From Paenisporosarcina cavernae (GTDB taxonomy: Bacteria; Bacillota; Bacilli; Bacillales_A; Planococcaceae), in the NCBI RefSeq assembly GCF_003595195.1, contig NZ_CP032418.1, positions 2,290,001 to 2,354,000 on the forward strand: a DNA stretch of 64,000 nt. Reading direction: 5' to 3'. The notes under the pieces were generated by a model, which saw nothing but the letters and a program-made list of their open reading frames with translations, was not told the DNA's origin and searched no databases. Shown here piece by piece: positions 17,599 through 25,917 of this stretch. A program made the translations under genes and the position numbers. Position 1 is the stretch's first letter; the number at the start of each line of letters is the position of its first letter.

Positions 17599-17716
17599 CA
17601 AACGTATCGTACCACATCTTTTATCCGTTGAAGATGTCCCGAAAATCAATTGAAGTTTCACCTTGTACCGCTTATGATGAAGACAGAAACTAGCGTACGC
17701 AGTAAAGGAGATTCAC

Positions 17717-18016
17717 ATGGAACCTTCACACGAAACACCATCCGCACCGAAATCGAAAACACTCTACAGAATAGGACTCGTCTTCATCGGACTTTCCGTG
17801 ATACTATGGCTATTTTTACCCGTTATTCCTTTCCTGGAGCTATCCACTGGAATGAAAGCAAGCATTGCAGCTGGTACACTCATCGCAGCTGAAATTGTTT
17901 TTTGGGTCGGCGCTTTATTTGTTGGAAAAGAAGTCGCTCAGAAATTTAAACGCTATTTGAATCCTTCGAACTGGAAAAAACGTCAAGAAGTGCAAAAGGA
18001 AGAGGAGGAGAAATAA
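17717..18016 (+). CDS. Small two-helix membrane protein
   Basis: 99 residues: a Ser/Pro-rich head, two membrane helices (about 18-38 and 46-70, VFWVGALFVG) and a basic then acidic tail (KRYLNPSNWKKRQ, then EEEE). AAAGGAG precedes the ATG. Similar Bacillales proteins carry the label 'transporter suppressor domain', but I cannot confirm that here. Co-transcribed with the next gene, one base between stop and start. Confidence 0.75.
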   Translation: MEPSHETPSAPKSKTLYRIGLVFIGLSVILWLFLPVIPFLELSTGMKASIAAGTLIAAEIVFWVGALFVGKEVAQKFKRYLNPSNWKKRQEVQKEEEEK

Positions 18017-18017
18017 A

Positions 18018-18278
18018 ATGATTGTTACGGCTTTTCTAGTGGCTGCTCTGATCATTAACATGGCGTTATTTTTCATTTTACTCAAAAATTTTTCCAGCAC
18101 ATCCAAACTCAAGACTCGGCTAGTGTGGATTGCTGCGATTTTATTAGCTACGTCCTATATCTACCAAGCATTTGCTTACCATACTCTGTTTGGATTTTTA
18201 GCTGTCGTTGTCTTTTTTGTCCTGCTGTTTCTTTTCATTCGAGATCGTGTAAGAATCTCAACGACTCATGCAGAATAA
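18018..18278 (+). CDS. Small three-helix membrane protein
   Basis: 86 residues with membrane helices at about 2-22, 33-50 and 53-73. AGGAGGAG in the end of the upstream gene supplies the ribosome site. Second gene of a two-gene operon closed by a terminator. No family recognised. Confidence 0.75.
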   Translation: MIVTAFLVAALIINMALFFILLKNFSSTSKLKTRLVWIAAILLATSYIYQAFAYHTLFGFLAVVVFFVLLFLFIRDRVRISTTHAE

Positions 18279-18281
18279 AAA

Positions 18282-18323
18282 CTTCCGAAATGAAGAATTT
18301 CATTTCGGAAGCATCGTTTTTTT
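18282..18323. terminator. Bidirectional terminator
   Basis: A 13-bp stem (CTTCCGAAATGAA and its complement, 4-nt loop) has T runs on both sides: GCATCG then seven T on plus, and TTTTTATT on minus. It serves the small-membrane operon and the convergent YjdM gene. Confidence 0.9.
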
Positions 18324-18663
18324 AATTCACTTTTTTCACAAATTCCGACTTCAACTTCATTGGTCCAAAGCCGTCTAGCTTACAGTCGATATCATGGTCA
18401 CTATCTATTAAACGTATATTTTTCGCCTTCGTTCCTATTTTGATGACCATAGAAGTCCCCTTTACTTTGAGATCTTTGATCACTGAAATGGTGTCCCCAT
18501 CTTGAAGCTTATTGCCATTGGCATCCTTCACCATTTTACCGTCTTCTATTACTTCTTCCGATACTTGTGACCATTCATGAGCACACTCTGGACAAACAAA
18601 TAACCCACTATCTTCATATGTATATTCCGAACCGCATTTGGGGCAATTTGGGACAGCATTCAA
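18322..18663 (-). CDS. yjdM: YjdM/PhnA-like zinc-ribbon protein
   Basis: 113 residues. An N-terminal zinc ribbon ([21 protein letters not shown]) is followed by the PhnA C-terminal domain ([17 protein letters not shown]...[22 protein letters not shown]). The start is TTG at 18663 with AGGAGG 7 nt upstream; the nearby ATG is out of frame. Once linked to alkylphosphonate use, the protein's role is unclear. No phosphonate genes are nearby. Confidence 0.93.
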   Translation of the reverse strand: MNAVPNCPKCGSEYTYEDSGLFVCPECAHEWSQVSEEVIEDGKMVKDANGNKLQDGDTISVIKDLKVKGTSMVIKIGTKAKNIRLIDSDHDIDCKLDGFGPMKLKSEFVKKVN

Positions 18664-18698
18664 ACGAATTCCTCCTAGTCTCGATAAGCTATTTCCTA

Positions 18699-19139
18699 TT
18701 ATAACTTTTTCTCCAATACGATTCGATGTTCTCCGTTATCTTTCCGATATGTATCCACAATATCAAAACCATTTTTGATGTTTAGGATTAACATACTTCT
18801 CCATTTGTTCATCGTTTTCGTTTGAATGCATGAATAGCCTAATTCCTGTAAGTTTTCATGCTGAATAGTCATCAGCTCTTGTCCAATACCAGCCTGTCGA
18901 TAAGCAGGCGAAACTCCTCCTAACCAACTATAAAATATTTCCTCGTTTAGCTGATATCCGAGTTTAAAACCAATCACTTCACTTCCTACATGAGCACTCA
19001 CAAGCAATAACTCTTTTTTCTCTTTTAATTTCTCAGAAAACAAGTCGATATCCTCGAAGATTTCATCATATATTGCATAAATCGTTGATAATACATCTTC
19101 TGGTGTTATCGAACGATACACCGCATATTTCACTTCCAT
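18699..19139 (-). CDS. GNAT family N-acetyltransferase
   Basis: 146 residues with the acetyl-CoA site [15 protein letters not shown] (R-x-x-G-I-G) and the following [16 protein letters not shown] and NGFDIVDTY elements. GGAG precedes the ATG. Substrate unknown. Confidence 0.9.
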   Translation of the reverse strand: MEVKYAVYRSITPEDVLSTIYAIYDEIFEDIDLFSEKLKEKKELLLVSAHVGSEVIGFKLGYQLNEEIFYSWLGGVSPAYRQAGIGQELMTIQHENLQELGYSCIQTKTMNKWRSMLILNIKNGFDIVDTYRKDNGEHRIVLEKKL

Positions 19140-19212
19140 ATTAAAGCTCCTCTATTTTTCCATACGTAGATTTGATATCCTAAATATACCAGAAATGTGA
19201 GGAGGAATTTTG

Positions 19213-19347
19213 ATGGGTTGGTTGATTCTAATCGTGGTTGCCTATGCACCGATATTTTATCGAATTCATCGACGCTTAAGCTTATTGGAGAATGAAGTAT
19301 CCCGCTTGGAACAGGAAAATATTGCTTTCCAAAGAGGTGAGCGTTAG
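19213..19347 (+). CDS. 44-residue membrane miniprotein
   Basis: MGWLILIVVAYAPIFYRIHR is a single membrane span followed by a basic stop, then a short coiled coil LSLLENEVSRLEQEN. The strong site GAGGAGG precedes the ATG at 19213. The stop TAG abuts the ATG of the next gene, so the two are coupled. Too short for most gene callers. No family recognised. Confidence 0.75.
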   Translation: MGWLILIVVAYAPIFYRIHRRLSLLENEVSRLEQENIAFQRGER

Positions 19348-19536
19348 ATGGAACTCTTCATTGGAATTATAGGACTTGTCTTGCTCTTTTTTGCCATTAC
19401 TTTGGGTGTGAATTCTGCAATAGAGAGTTCAAAACGCTTGAAAGAAATGCAAAAAGAGCTCACAAAAATTCGGATCTTACTCGAAGTCTCGAATCGTCGG
19501 GAAAATAAAAAAACTCCACAGTCGCCTGTAGAGTAA
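19348..19536 (+). CDS. 62-residue membrane miniprotein with coiled coil
   Basis: One membrane span (MELFIGIIGLVLLFFAITLG) and a heptad-like helix SSKRLKEMQKELTKIRILLE. AGAGGTGA in the end of the upstream gene gives the ribosome site. The pair of single-span proteins with short coiled coils could form a complex; this is inference. Confidence 0.75.
   Translation: MELFIGIIGLVLLFFAITLGVNSAIESSKRLKEMQKELTKIRILLEVSNRRENKKTPQSPVE
19506..19534 (-). terminator. Rho-independent terminator (minus strand)
   Basis: Minus-strand stem ACTCTACAG / CTGTGGAGT with GCGA tetraloop, then seven T. It lies inside the end of the plus-strand miniprotein gene and would end transcription of the small minus-strand frame at 19548. 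Confidence 0.75.
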
Positions 19537-19547
19537 TGGAAAAAGGA

Positions 19548-19673
19548 TTATCGTACGTAGTGAATCGGAATCGATTGACTCTTCTTACCAAAATTCTTTT
19601 TTACATGCATCATACTTCCAACTGCTAGAAATGACAGTATGGTCATTGGAATCGTCGCTATTTTTATTTTCAA
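19548..19673 (-). CDS. Possible 41-residue membrane miniprotein
   Basis: From a TTG at 19673: KIKIATIPMTILSFLAVGSM is hydrophobic with a basic flank, then HVKKNFGKKSQSIPIHYVR. AAGGAG is 12 nt from the TTG, rather far. A proper terminator follows the stop, which supports a transcribed gene. The same frame continues upstream to 19817 but that part overlaps corA and is unlikely to be coding. Confidence 0.45.
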   Translation of the reverse strand: MKIKIATIPMTILSFLAVGSMMHVKKNFGKKSQSIPIHYVR

Positions 19674-19785
19674 CCTACGTATCCGCTCCTTTTTCTTTTC
19701 TTCATTAAAGGGTACAGTTACACTATGAAGACAATATGGGAAATATGTAAAAAAGACGTAAATTTTGAGTAGAGAGCGTGATACG

Positions 19786-20748
19786 ATGATTCGAACACTT
19801 GGTGTTTCAAAAAACAATGAACTATTAATGGATTTCCTTTTAGAGGAAGCTCATTCTGCTGATTTTGATTGGTATTGGGTTGATTTCAATCAACCAACAC
19901 CTGAGGAGTCCAAATTACTAGATACCTTCTTTCATTTTCATCCACTAGCAGTCGAGGACTGTTTACACCGGTTACAGCGACCAAAAGTAGATTATTATGA
20001 TGGCTATCAATTTTTCGTTGCGCATACGCTGAATAAAGAAACGCTAGAAGCCGAAGAGATTGATTTTTTCATTGGAAAAAACTTTGTCGTCACTTTTCAT
20101 CACGAACCAATTAATCAAGTAGACCGCCTACGTTTACGTTTTCCAAATCATCATGAAACGTGGGACCGTGGCGCAATTTTTGTTATGTATGAAATTCTAG
20201 ATAAGATCGTCGATGATTTCTTCCCATTAGTACATAAAATTGAAGATGAACTAAACGAAATTGAAGATACGATGACGTATGATATGCGTCATTTTTCGAT
20301 GGACTCTGTTTTTGATCGACGCAGTGATTTGTTATGGATGAGACGTACAATCCTTCCAATGCGCGATTTAATCTACAGAGTGTTAAATTCTACTCGACTG
20401 GACATAAAAGGACATGAACATACGTATTTTTCCGATATTTTGGATCATCTTGTCCGACTGACCGAAATTGTTGATTCGAACCGAGAGCTCACTGCCGATA
20501 TCCGAGATAGTTACATGGCGATGAACTCGACACGCATGAACCGAATTATGATGATTTTGACGATTATCTCTTCTATCTTCATTCCATTGACGTTCATTGC
20601 CGGAGTTTACGGCATGAATTTCCGTCACATGCCAGAACTCGAGACAGATTATGGCTATTTCATCACGATTGGAATCATGGTAGTAATCGCGGTGCTAATG
20701 CTTATCTGGTTCAAGTGGAAAGGCTGGTTCAATCTGTTTCGAAACTAA
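19786..20748 (+). CDS. corA: CorA family magnesium/cobalt transporter
   Basis: 320 residues. Large acidic N-terminal domain with a PLAVEDCLHRLQRPKVDYY element, a long stalk helix, and two C-terminal membrane helices. The signature YGMNFRHMPEL directly after the first span is the GMN motif. The protein forms pentamers that admit Mg2+ (and Co2+) across the inner membrane. The ATG at 19786 has only a weak GAG site; a TTG at 19765 would add seven residues. Confidence 0.95.
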   Translation: MIRTLGVSKNNELLMDFLLEEAHSADFDWYWVDFNQPTPEESKLLDTFFHFHPLAVEDCLHRLQRPKVDYYDGYQFFVAHTLNKETLEAEEIDFFIGKNFVVTFHHEPINQVDRLRLRFPNHHETWDRGAIFVMYEILDKIVDDFFPLVHKIEDELNEIEDTMTYDMRHFSMDSVFDRRSDLLWMRRTILPMRDLIYRVLNSTRLDIKGHEHTYFSDILDHLVRLTEIVDSNRELTADIRDSYMAMNSTRMNRIMMILTIISSIFIPLTFIAGVYGMNFRHMPELETDYGYFITIGIMVVIAVLMLIWFKWKGWFNLFRN

Positions 20749-20755
20749 CTCAATA

Positions 20756-20789
20756 AGCGGCCAAGTGATGCTCATCATTTGACCGCTAT
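20756..20789. terminator. Hairpin between convergent genes, possible terminator
   Basis: AGCGGCCAAGTGATG pairs with CATCATTTGACCGCT with two mismatches and a tight loop. There is no good T run on either side, so it may end transcription only weakly. Confidence 0.4.
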
Positions 20790-20798
20790 CAATATCCT

Positions 20799-21182
20799 CT
20801 ATCCCTCCACTAAATGCAAATAACGAATTAACTTCTCTCCATCTTTTACGATCAAAATATTCGATTGATCTTTTACCGAAAAAATCACACTTCCAATTGG
20901 CAATTTCGTTGACGTCCCATTTGCAAACGCTTCCGGATCATACGATTGATTTGTAATAGTGCCAACTTCTTGATCGATCTCTATTTCTAACGCATTCACC
21001 CACGCGATATCAGTCACATAAATTCCATCGTTCCACTGAAACATATCCACATCCGGGTCCATTTCCAACATTTCATCTGCATCCGGATTCCCAAATACAT
21101 ATGTGGTTTCCGTTTTCGTAAAATTGTTGGAACAACCTGTCAAAACTACTAGTACTAAAAGTAGATGCATCTCTTTTCGCAT
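20799..21182 (-). CDS. Small lipoprotein, unknown function
   Basis: 127 residues. Signal peptide MRKEMHLLLVLVVLTGC with lipobox VLTGC, then an acidic domain (NPDADEMLEMDPDVDMFQWNDG) and a strand-rich C-terminus. The ATG at 21182 has AAGGAAGAG upstream; an ATG six codons earlier lacks one. Family not recognised. Confidence 0.8.
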   Translation of the reverse strand: MRKEMHLLLVLVVLTGCSNNFTKTETTYVFGNPDADEMLEMDPDVDMFQWNDGIYVTDIAWVNALEIEIDQEVGTITNQSYDPEAFANGTSTKLPIGSVIFSVKDQSNILIVKDGEKLIRYLHLVEG

Positions 21183-21415
21183 CCCATCTCTTCCTTTCAT
21201 CCATTCTCATGTTCACACTAAGTAGACGAATGATTCGTTACGTTTGTTACCACTATTTTCCTTAAGTAAAGTTAATGTTCATTCACTGAGAGTGTGCGAC
21301 TTTTCTTCAAGTGAGTAAAAGTCATTTTTTTAGTTATTTATTTCATCCAAAAAACGATAACACCATCAAATATATAGTATGATATAGTCAACTTTCTATA
21401 GGAGATGAGGAACGA

Positions 21416-21793
21416 ATGACAAAGAAGAAATTTACATCCTTACTTGTGGTCGCACTCTTACTCGTCCTTTTTGCAATGGTTCTTTTTTTCTTCCATATTC
21501 ACACTTATTCAGGTACAGTCATTGGCGTTTCGGAAGGATCCAATGGTGAAAAGAATTCCATTTGGGTAGTGGAGTTAAACAAAAATGAACATGTGGAAGG
21601 GAAAACAAAGAAGGAATTATCTGAAACGCACAAATTTGGAGGAACCATCTATTACTTACCTTCGTATTATCCGGACTTTCTTTTCGACAACTTGGAGATA
21701 GGTGACAAGGTCAAAATATACTCTGACGATATCTTTAAACTGTCTTCCCCTGGTCAAAATGATGCGTATTGGGTACGAAAATTACATGACTAG
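21416..21793 (+). CDS. Membrane-anchored protein, DUF3221-like
   Basis: 125 residues: an N-terminal anchor (residues 8-28) and a small beta domain (TYSGTVIGVSEGSNGEKNSIWVV). The OB-like start is reminiscent of YobA/DUF3221, but similarity is weak. AGGAGATGAGG precedes the ATG. Confidence 0.7.
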   Translation: MTKKKFTSLLVVALLLVLFAMVLFFFHIHTYSGTVIGVSEGSNGEKNSIWVVELNKNEHVEGKTKKELSETHKFGGTIYYLPSYYPDFLFDNLEIGDKVKIYSDDIFKLSSPGQNDAYWVRKLHD

Positions 21794-21822
21794 AATTAGA
21801 TTTAGCGATGATGGTTGCTTCT

Positions 21823-21853
21823 AAAAAAAGAACTTCTACGTATATGGAAGTTC
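21823..21853 (-). terminator. Terminator, mainly minus strand
   Basis: Stem GAACTTC / GAAGTTC with 10-nt loop; on minus it is followed by seven T, on plus by TTCTTCTTTCT. It serves the 58-residue protein at 21897. Confidence 0.75.
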
Positions 21854-21896
21854 TTCTTCTTTCTATTCTTGTCTTTATTAAGTTTGAGATGATTTC

Positions 21897-22073
21897 TTAT
21901 TCTCCACCACTCGTATATCTATTGTCACCCATCGTAAAGTTTGTGCTCTCGCCTTGTTTTGCATGAGAGTTCAATGAATTCTGTGAGTGATTATTCAGCT
22001 TCTTATTTCGTCGATCAATTAGAAAAGCAATTAAAAACAATCCAAGGATAATCAACAATGAGATCCAGACCAT
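21897..22073 (-). CDS. 58-residue membrane miniprotein, copy A
   Basis: MVWISLLIILGLFLIAFLID is one membrane span, then DRRNKKLNN and a polar tail ending GESTNFTMGDNRYTSGGE. GAAGGAGG precedes the ATG at 22073. A clear paralogue lies at 50512, identical in length, with the same tail (GESTNYTMGDNRYSSGE). Too short for standard callers but the matching tail makes it a real gene. Function unknown. Confidence 0.85.
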   Translation of the reverse strand: MVWISLLIILGLFLIAFLIDRRNKKLNNHSQNSLNSHAKQGESTNFTMGDNRYTSGGE

Positions 22074-22137
22074 TCTATTCCTCCTTCACAACCAATGAGC
22101 CTGAAAATGATCGGCTAGTCTCGGTAGTTGTGCTAGT

Positions 22138-22539
22138 TTACTTACACTCTCTCCTACCTTTATTCTCCAAATAATCATATAATCCCTCTATTGGACCGAT
22201 TACTTGTTCCACTTCTGGCACATGATAAAATGTGCTAGTTTCTGCTAAAAGGTTTAGATCTGTATTTTCCGAATAAATAATGACACGCTTTCCAAGGGCA
22301 ATCCCCATTCCCATTTCGATGTGACTGCCTTTTCCAGCCGGTAGGAGCACAATAACTGTATCTGCAGCTGCTACTCCTTCGATTTCTTCCGAACCAATCC
22401 GAGCTAAATCTTCTATTGATTCAATCTGTTTGTTCTTCGTCCAATCATACGTATGTATATGTCCTTTTAACGATAAGGACATCGAAACTTCTCTGACCAA
22501 TTCTCTGTTCCGCAAACTAGCGGCAATATAAAATTTCAT
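22138..22539 (-). CDS. Nucleoside 2-deoxyribosyltransferase-like protein
   Basis: 133 residues. MKFYIAASLRNRELV, DTVIVLLPAGKGSHIEMGMGIALGKRVIIY carries the family's conserved Glu in the S-x-x-x-E-x-G pattern. The family cleaves or transfers deoxyribosyl groups of nucleosides or nucleotides; activity here is unproven. AAGGAG precedes the ATG. Confidence 0.85.
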   Translation of the reverse strand: MKFYIAASLRNRELVREVSMSLSLKGHIHTYDWTKNKQIESIEDLARIGSEEIEGVAAADTVIVLLPAGKGSHIEMGMGIALGKRVIIYSENTDLNLLAETSTFYHVPEVEQVIGPIEGLYDYLENKGRRECK

Positions 22540-22575
22540 CCATTTCTCCTTACACGTGTTTTTCTTAAGTGTACC

Positions 22576-22803
22576 TCAATTTGGATGAACATCCGAATTC
22601 GCTGACGGATCTTTTGTGACATATCTTGCTCGTTCATTTAACACCTGTTTGTTTAGCTCACTAATCGCGATCGTATCTACTGTCTGCATATCTTCATGCA
22701 TATCGAATAAACTGATGGAATCGGTTGTCACACGCTCCGGATTATCTAAGTTTGGTGCAGCCATGGAGCTTTCTTCTGTTTTTAATAACTGTTCTTTTTT
22801 CAT
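22576..22803 (-). CDS. 75-residue soluble protein, unknown function
   Basis: No membrane span, acidic, probably disordered at the N-terminus: MKKEQLLKTEESSMAAPN, then a region TDSISLFDMHEDMQTVDTIA and a helix SELNKQVLNERARYV. TGAGGTG is 6 nt before the ATG at 22803. The terminator upstream separates it from the DUF3231 gene. No family recognised. Confidence 0.7.
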   Translation of the reverse strand: MKKEQLLKTEESSMAAPNLDNPERVTTDSISLFDMHEDMQTVDTIAISELNKQVLNERARYVTKDPSANSDVHPN

Positions 22804-22824
22804 CTCTTTCACCTCATTTAGTAG

Positions 22825-22854
22825 AAATAAACCCAGGAGAGTCTTTCTCCCGGG
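22825..22854 (-). terminator. Terminator after the DUF3231 gene
   Basis: Minus-strand stem CCCGGGAGA / TCTCCTGGG (one wobble, loop AAGAC), then TTTATTT. Confidence 0.85.
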
Positions 22855-22861
22855 CTTTGGT

Positions 22862-23377
22862 TCACGCTTTTGAAAATTCTGGTGTCGAATGCAGTGGCGG
22901 TGGAACTACCCACCCTTTTTCTTTTGTTAAACGTAAAACTTTTGCACCCATTAATGCTTTCGCCGCGTGAAATTGGCCGAACATCATCCCAACGTCTTCA
23001 CGTAAACATTGTCCCATTACCATACTGCAGGCTACTAAACCTTGAGCAACATTCATGGACAGTATTCCCATAATTTCTTGGTCAGAAATTCGCGCACCTA
23101 CTGGAATTTGTTCGGCGGTCGCTTGCGGACGATCTGGCAACGTTGGAGGTAGTCCAATCCCATTCGATTTCAGCAATTCTCCTGTTTGGTTTTCTTCCGT
23201 TTGAATCGTTTGTACTGCGTCTTTTAATAAAGAAATCAATTCTTTATCCCCGGCATGATTAATGAACAATTGGTACAAACTTTTGAGTCCATTGTTCGCT
23301 AACATGTACGACCATATCCCAAAAACTTCTCCTTCGTGCAACGGCTCGTCTTTTGCATTACCAGATAAAATTCCCAC
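22862..23377 (-). CDS. DUF3231 family protein
   Basis: 171 residues, helical bundle of ferritin-like plan: LHEGEVFGIWSYMLANNGLKS, a central LPPTLPDRP linker and a second half ending in GWVVPPPLH. DUF3231 proteins usually have two such halves (over 300 residues), so this is a single-unit form. The start is GTG at 23377 with AGGAGG 7 nt away. Function unknown; some relatives are spore-linked. Confidence 0.85.
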   Translation of the reverse strand: MGILSGNAKDEPLHEGEVFGIWSYMLANNGLKSLYQLFINHAGDKELISLLKDAVQTIQTEENQTGELLKSNGIGLPPTLPDRPQATAEQIPVGARISDQEIMGILSMNVAQGLVACSMVMGQCLREDVGMMFGQFHAAKALMGAKVLRLTKEKGWVVPPPLHSTPEFSKA

Positions 23378-23535
23378 TCACATTCCTCCTAAATAGTCAT
23401 CATGAGTAGAATGTGCGAATTGGAACAAACTATGTATAGATATTGTAAGAAGTATTTTTCGAAACAGGAAGATCTGTTTTTTCACATTAACACGCCATTC
23501 ATTTCCGATAACGTAGAAAGCATTTTATTTCCATA

Positions 23536-23579
23536 CAAAAATCCCTTTCCAATTGAATAATCTCAATGAGGAAAGGGAT
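23536..23579 (-). terminator. Terminator after cstA
   Basis: Minus-strand stem ATCCCTTTCC / GGAAAGGGAT enclosing a smaller inner stem, then five T. Confidence 0.85.
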
Positions 23580-23592
23580 GCTTGAATAGCTC

Positions 23593-25053
23593 TTATAATC
23601 GAGCGACTGAAGGACTCCAACCGGAAACGTCTTCTTCTAGTGGAATTTGGTCTGCTCTTGCTTTATTCGCAGCCACAAAGAATGTCGCAACAAGTGTGAT
23701 CGTAATCACGGTTGCTCCGATGTAGGCTATGCCCATATCTAATCGGAATCCTATTGGCGCATTTAAAATGTACACCATGGTTGTATACAACATGAAGATC
23801 CCTGGAATAAGGGAAATCCAGTAATTTTTCTTCGCAATGTACAAATACATCGCTCCGACGAATAATGCAATTACAGCGGTTGTTTGATTCGCCCAAGAGA
23901 AATAGCGCCATAATAATGTGAAGTCAATTTTTGTTAAGCCGTATGAAAGAATAAACAGTGGTAATGCAATCCATAGGCGGCTCAATATTTTTGATTGCCC
24001 CATTTTGAAGTAGTCCGCAATAATCATACGAGCACTGCGGAAAGCTGTGTCTCCAGATGTAATTGGCAGAATGATTACACCAAGAATCGCTAGTGTCCCA
24101 CCGATTGCTCCAAGTAACATAGTAGACGCTTCACTGACAACCATTGCTGGTCCACCAGCTGCAAGTAATTCATTTAACCCGACTGGTCCGTTAAATAATG
24201 CCATTCCAGCTGCTGCCCAAATCATGGCGATGACACCTTCTGCAATCATCATCCCGTAGAAAATTTTTCGACCTTGTTTTTCCGATTCCGTCGTACGAGA
24301 AATAATCGGAGTTTGTGTGGCATGGAATCCTGAAAGTGCTCCACATGAAATAGTTAAAAATAACAATGGAAAGATTGGCACATTATCTGGATGTAAATTG
24401 GTTAATGTCAGTTCCGGAATGTCTGCCCCTGTAATGACCATTCCAGCTCCTACTCCAACTGCACTGATAATCAGTAAAAGTCCAAATAACGGATAAACGC
24501 GACCAATAATTTTATCGATTGGTAACAACGTTGCTAAAATATAGTAGATGAAGATTGCCGCTAGAATGAGACCCATTCCCATCCAACCGTTCATCAAGTT
24601 ATACAATAGTCCCGCTGGTGCCGTAACAAATACAGTACCAACTAAAAGTAATAATAATACCGCGAACGCATTTACAACATGCTTCATAATTTTACCTAAA
24701 TATTGACCCGCAAGTTCTGGTAAGTGAGCTCCACGATTTCGGATCGAAATCATGCCAGTTAAATAATCATGGACAGCTCCTGCAAAGATTGCCCCCACGA
24801 CAATCCAAATAAATGCAACAGGGCCATATAATGCTCCCATAATTGGTCCGAAAATCGGTCCAACTCCTGCAATGTTCAACAATTGGATTAACGAGTTTTT
24901 CTTCGTATTCATCGGAACATAGTCGACTTCATCTGCCTGCGTGAATGCAGGTGTTGCTCGGTCTTCTTTCACTCCGAAAACTTTTTCCACAAATTTACCG
25001 TAAGTGAAATACCCTACAATAAGAAGCACGATTCCCACTAAAAAAGTAACCAT
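23593..25053 (-). CDS. cstA: CstA family carbon-starvation carrier (pyruvate or peptide)
   Basis: 486 residues with about 13 membrane helices. The N-terminal PMNTKKNSLIQLLNIAGVG and GPIMGALYGPVAFIWIV, then HDYLTGMISIRNRGAHLPEL and SGFHATQTPIISRTTESEKQGR are CstA/BtsT hallmarks. Known members import pyruvate (BtsT, CstA) or peptides. GGGGG precedes the ATG. A perfect cre box lies 20 bp upstream of the start, and LytTR-like direct repeats further up; the LytS-LytT genes are immediately upstream. The context argues for a pyruvate-type overflow metabolite as substrate. Confidence 0.93.
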   Translation of the reverse strand: MVTFLVGIVLLIVGYFTYGKFVEKVFGVKEDRATPAFTQADEVDYVPMNTKKNSLIQLLNIAGVGPIFGPIMGALYGPVAFIWIVVGAIFAGAVHDYLTGMISIRNRGAHLPELAGQYLGKIMKHVVNAFAVLLLLLVGTVFVTAPAGLLYNLMNGWMGMGLILAAIFIYYILATLLPIDKIIGRVYPLFGLLLIISAVGVGAGMVITGADIPELTLTNLHPDNVPIFPLLFLTISCGALSGFHATQTPIISRTTESEKQGRKIFYGMMIAEGVIAMIWAAAGMALFNGPVGLNELLAAGGPAMVVSEASTMLLGAIGGTLAILGVIILPITSGDTAFRSARMIIADYFKMGQSKILSRLWIALPLFILSYGLTKIDFTLLWRYFSWANQTTAVIALFVGAMYLYIAKKNYWISLIPGIFMLYTTMVYILNAPIGFRLDMGIAYIGATVITITLVATFFVAANKARADQIPLEEDVSGWSPSVARL

Positions 25054-25072
25054 GAAAATTCCCCCTTTAAAA

Positions 25073-25087
25073 TGATAACGCTTTCAT
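25073..25087 (-). promoter_or_regulatory. CcpA cre box upstream of cstA
   Basis: Minus-strand ATGAAAGCGTTATCA fits the cre consensus WTGNAARCGNWWWCA at every position. It lies about 20 bp before the cstA ATG, downstream of any promoter, so CcpA bound here would block transcription when preferred sugars are present. Confidence 0.85.
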
Positions 25088-25134
25088 TTAGAGTAATGGA
25101 AATTTTCTAAAAAAAGAGGGAAATAGGTTATCAT

Positions 25135-25176
25135 GTGTGATTTCGGGATTATGATGTCGAAATTTGCGGTTAAGAT
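25135..25176 (-). promoter_or_regulatory. Direct repeats, likely LytT (LytTR) binding site
   Basis: Two adjacent 21-bp units (25135-25155, 25156-25176) agree at 13 positions, including TTA-GAT ends. LytTR regulators bind paired direct repeats one or two helical turns apart, typically 21-22 bp centre to centre. The site lies between the lytT stop and cstA. GCGGTTAAG in the second unit matches the general LytTR half-site at 7 of 9. Confidence 0.5.
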
Positions 25177-25188
25177 GCATCGTGTATA

Positions 25189-25917
25189 TTACATCTCCAA
25201 TCGCTCTCTTAGTTGTTTGACGTAGTTTCTACTGACAGATAATTTTTCCGTTCTTCCATGTAGTTCCAAATGATACGCACCGTTAAACCATGGTGTTAAA
25301 CGCGTAATATAGTGTAAGTTCACTAAATAACTTTTATGAATTCGAAAAAATGAGTATGTGGAAAGTCTCGTTTCTAAATCTTTCAATGGAGTACGGACAT
25401 CATAGTCCGCTTCTTCTGTCACAATTTTCGTCACGTTTTCCTCTCGACACAAGTATAGAATGGAATCAATATCGACATAATGGATTTCCCCATCTTGATC
25501 CACTGGCAATTTTCCTAACAAATAATTCGACTCTTGTTTGACGTGACGTGATAAGCGCTCTTCCACTCGATGAATCGCTTGTGATAGTTGGTCTTCGTCG
25601 TATGGTTTTAACAAATAGTCCACCGCATTCATTCGAAAAGCATTCGCCGCAAATTGCGGATAGGCTGTCGCAAAGATGATGAATGGTACTTTCTTTAACT
25701 CTACTAGAGCTTTTGCTACTTCCATTCCGCTAAGCTTTGGCATCTCCACATCTAAAAACACGACATCTGGTTGGAGCTGAATTGCTTTCATTATCGCTTG
25801 ATCTCCAGATTCGGCTTCTCCAATTACGTGAATTGCTGGATGTTTTTTTAATAAAAATATTAATTCTTCTCGTGCATATCGTTCGTCATCTACTACTAGC
25901 GCTCGAATACGATTCAA
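25189..25917 (-). CDS. lytT: LytTR response regulator LytT
   Basis: Receiver domain (residues 3-120) with acidic pair DDE, phospho-acceptor Asp56 in VVFLDVEMP and the KPY near 105. A LytTR DNA-binding domain occupies about 140-240 (YLCREENVTKIVTEE, FFRIHKSYLVNLHYI). Start taken as TTG at 25917, 6 nt after AAGGTG; a GTG at 25926 has no free site. It overlaps the 3' end of lytS. LytST systems respond to external pyruvate or related signals in Firmicutes and control the carrier gene next door. Confidence 0.93.
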   Translation of the reverse strand: MNRIRALVVDDERYAREELIFLLKKHPAIHVIGEAESGDQAIMKAIQLQPDVVFLDVEMPKLSGMEVAKALVELKKVPFIIFATAYPQFAANAFRMNAVDYLLKPYDEDQLSQAIHRVEERLSRHVKQESNYLLGKLPVDQDGEIHYVDIDSILYLCREENVTKIVTEEADYDVRTPLKDLETRLSTYSFFRIHKSYLVNLHYITRLTPWFNGAYHLELHGRTEKLSVSRNYVKQLRERLEM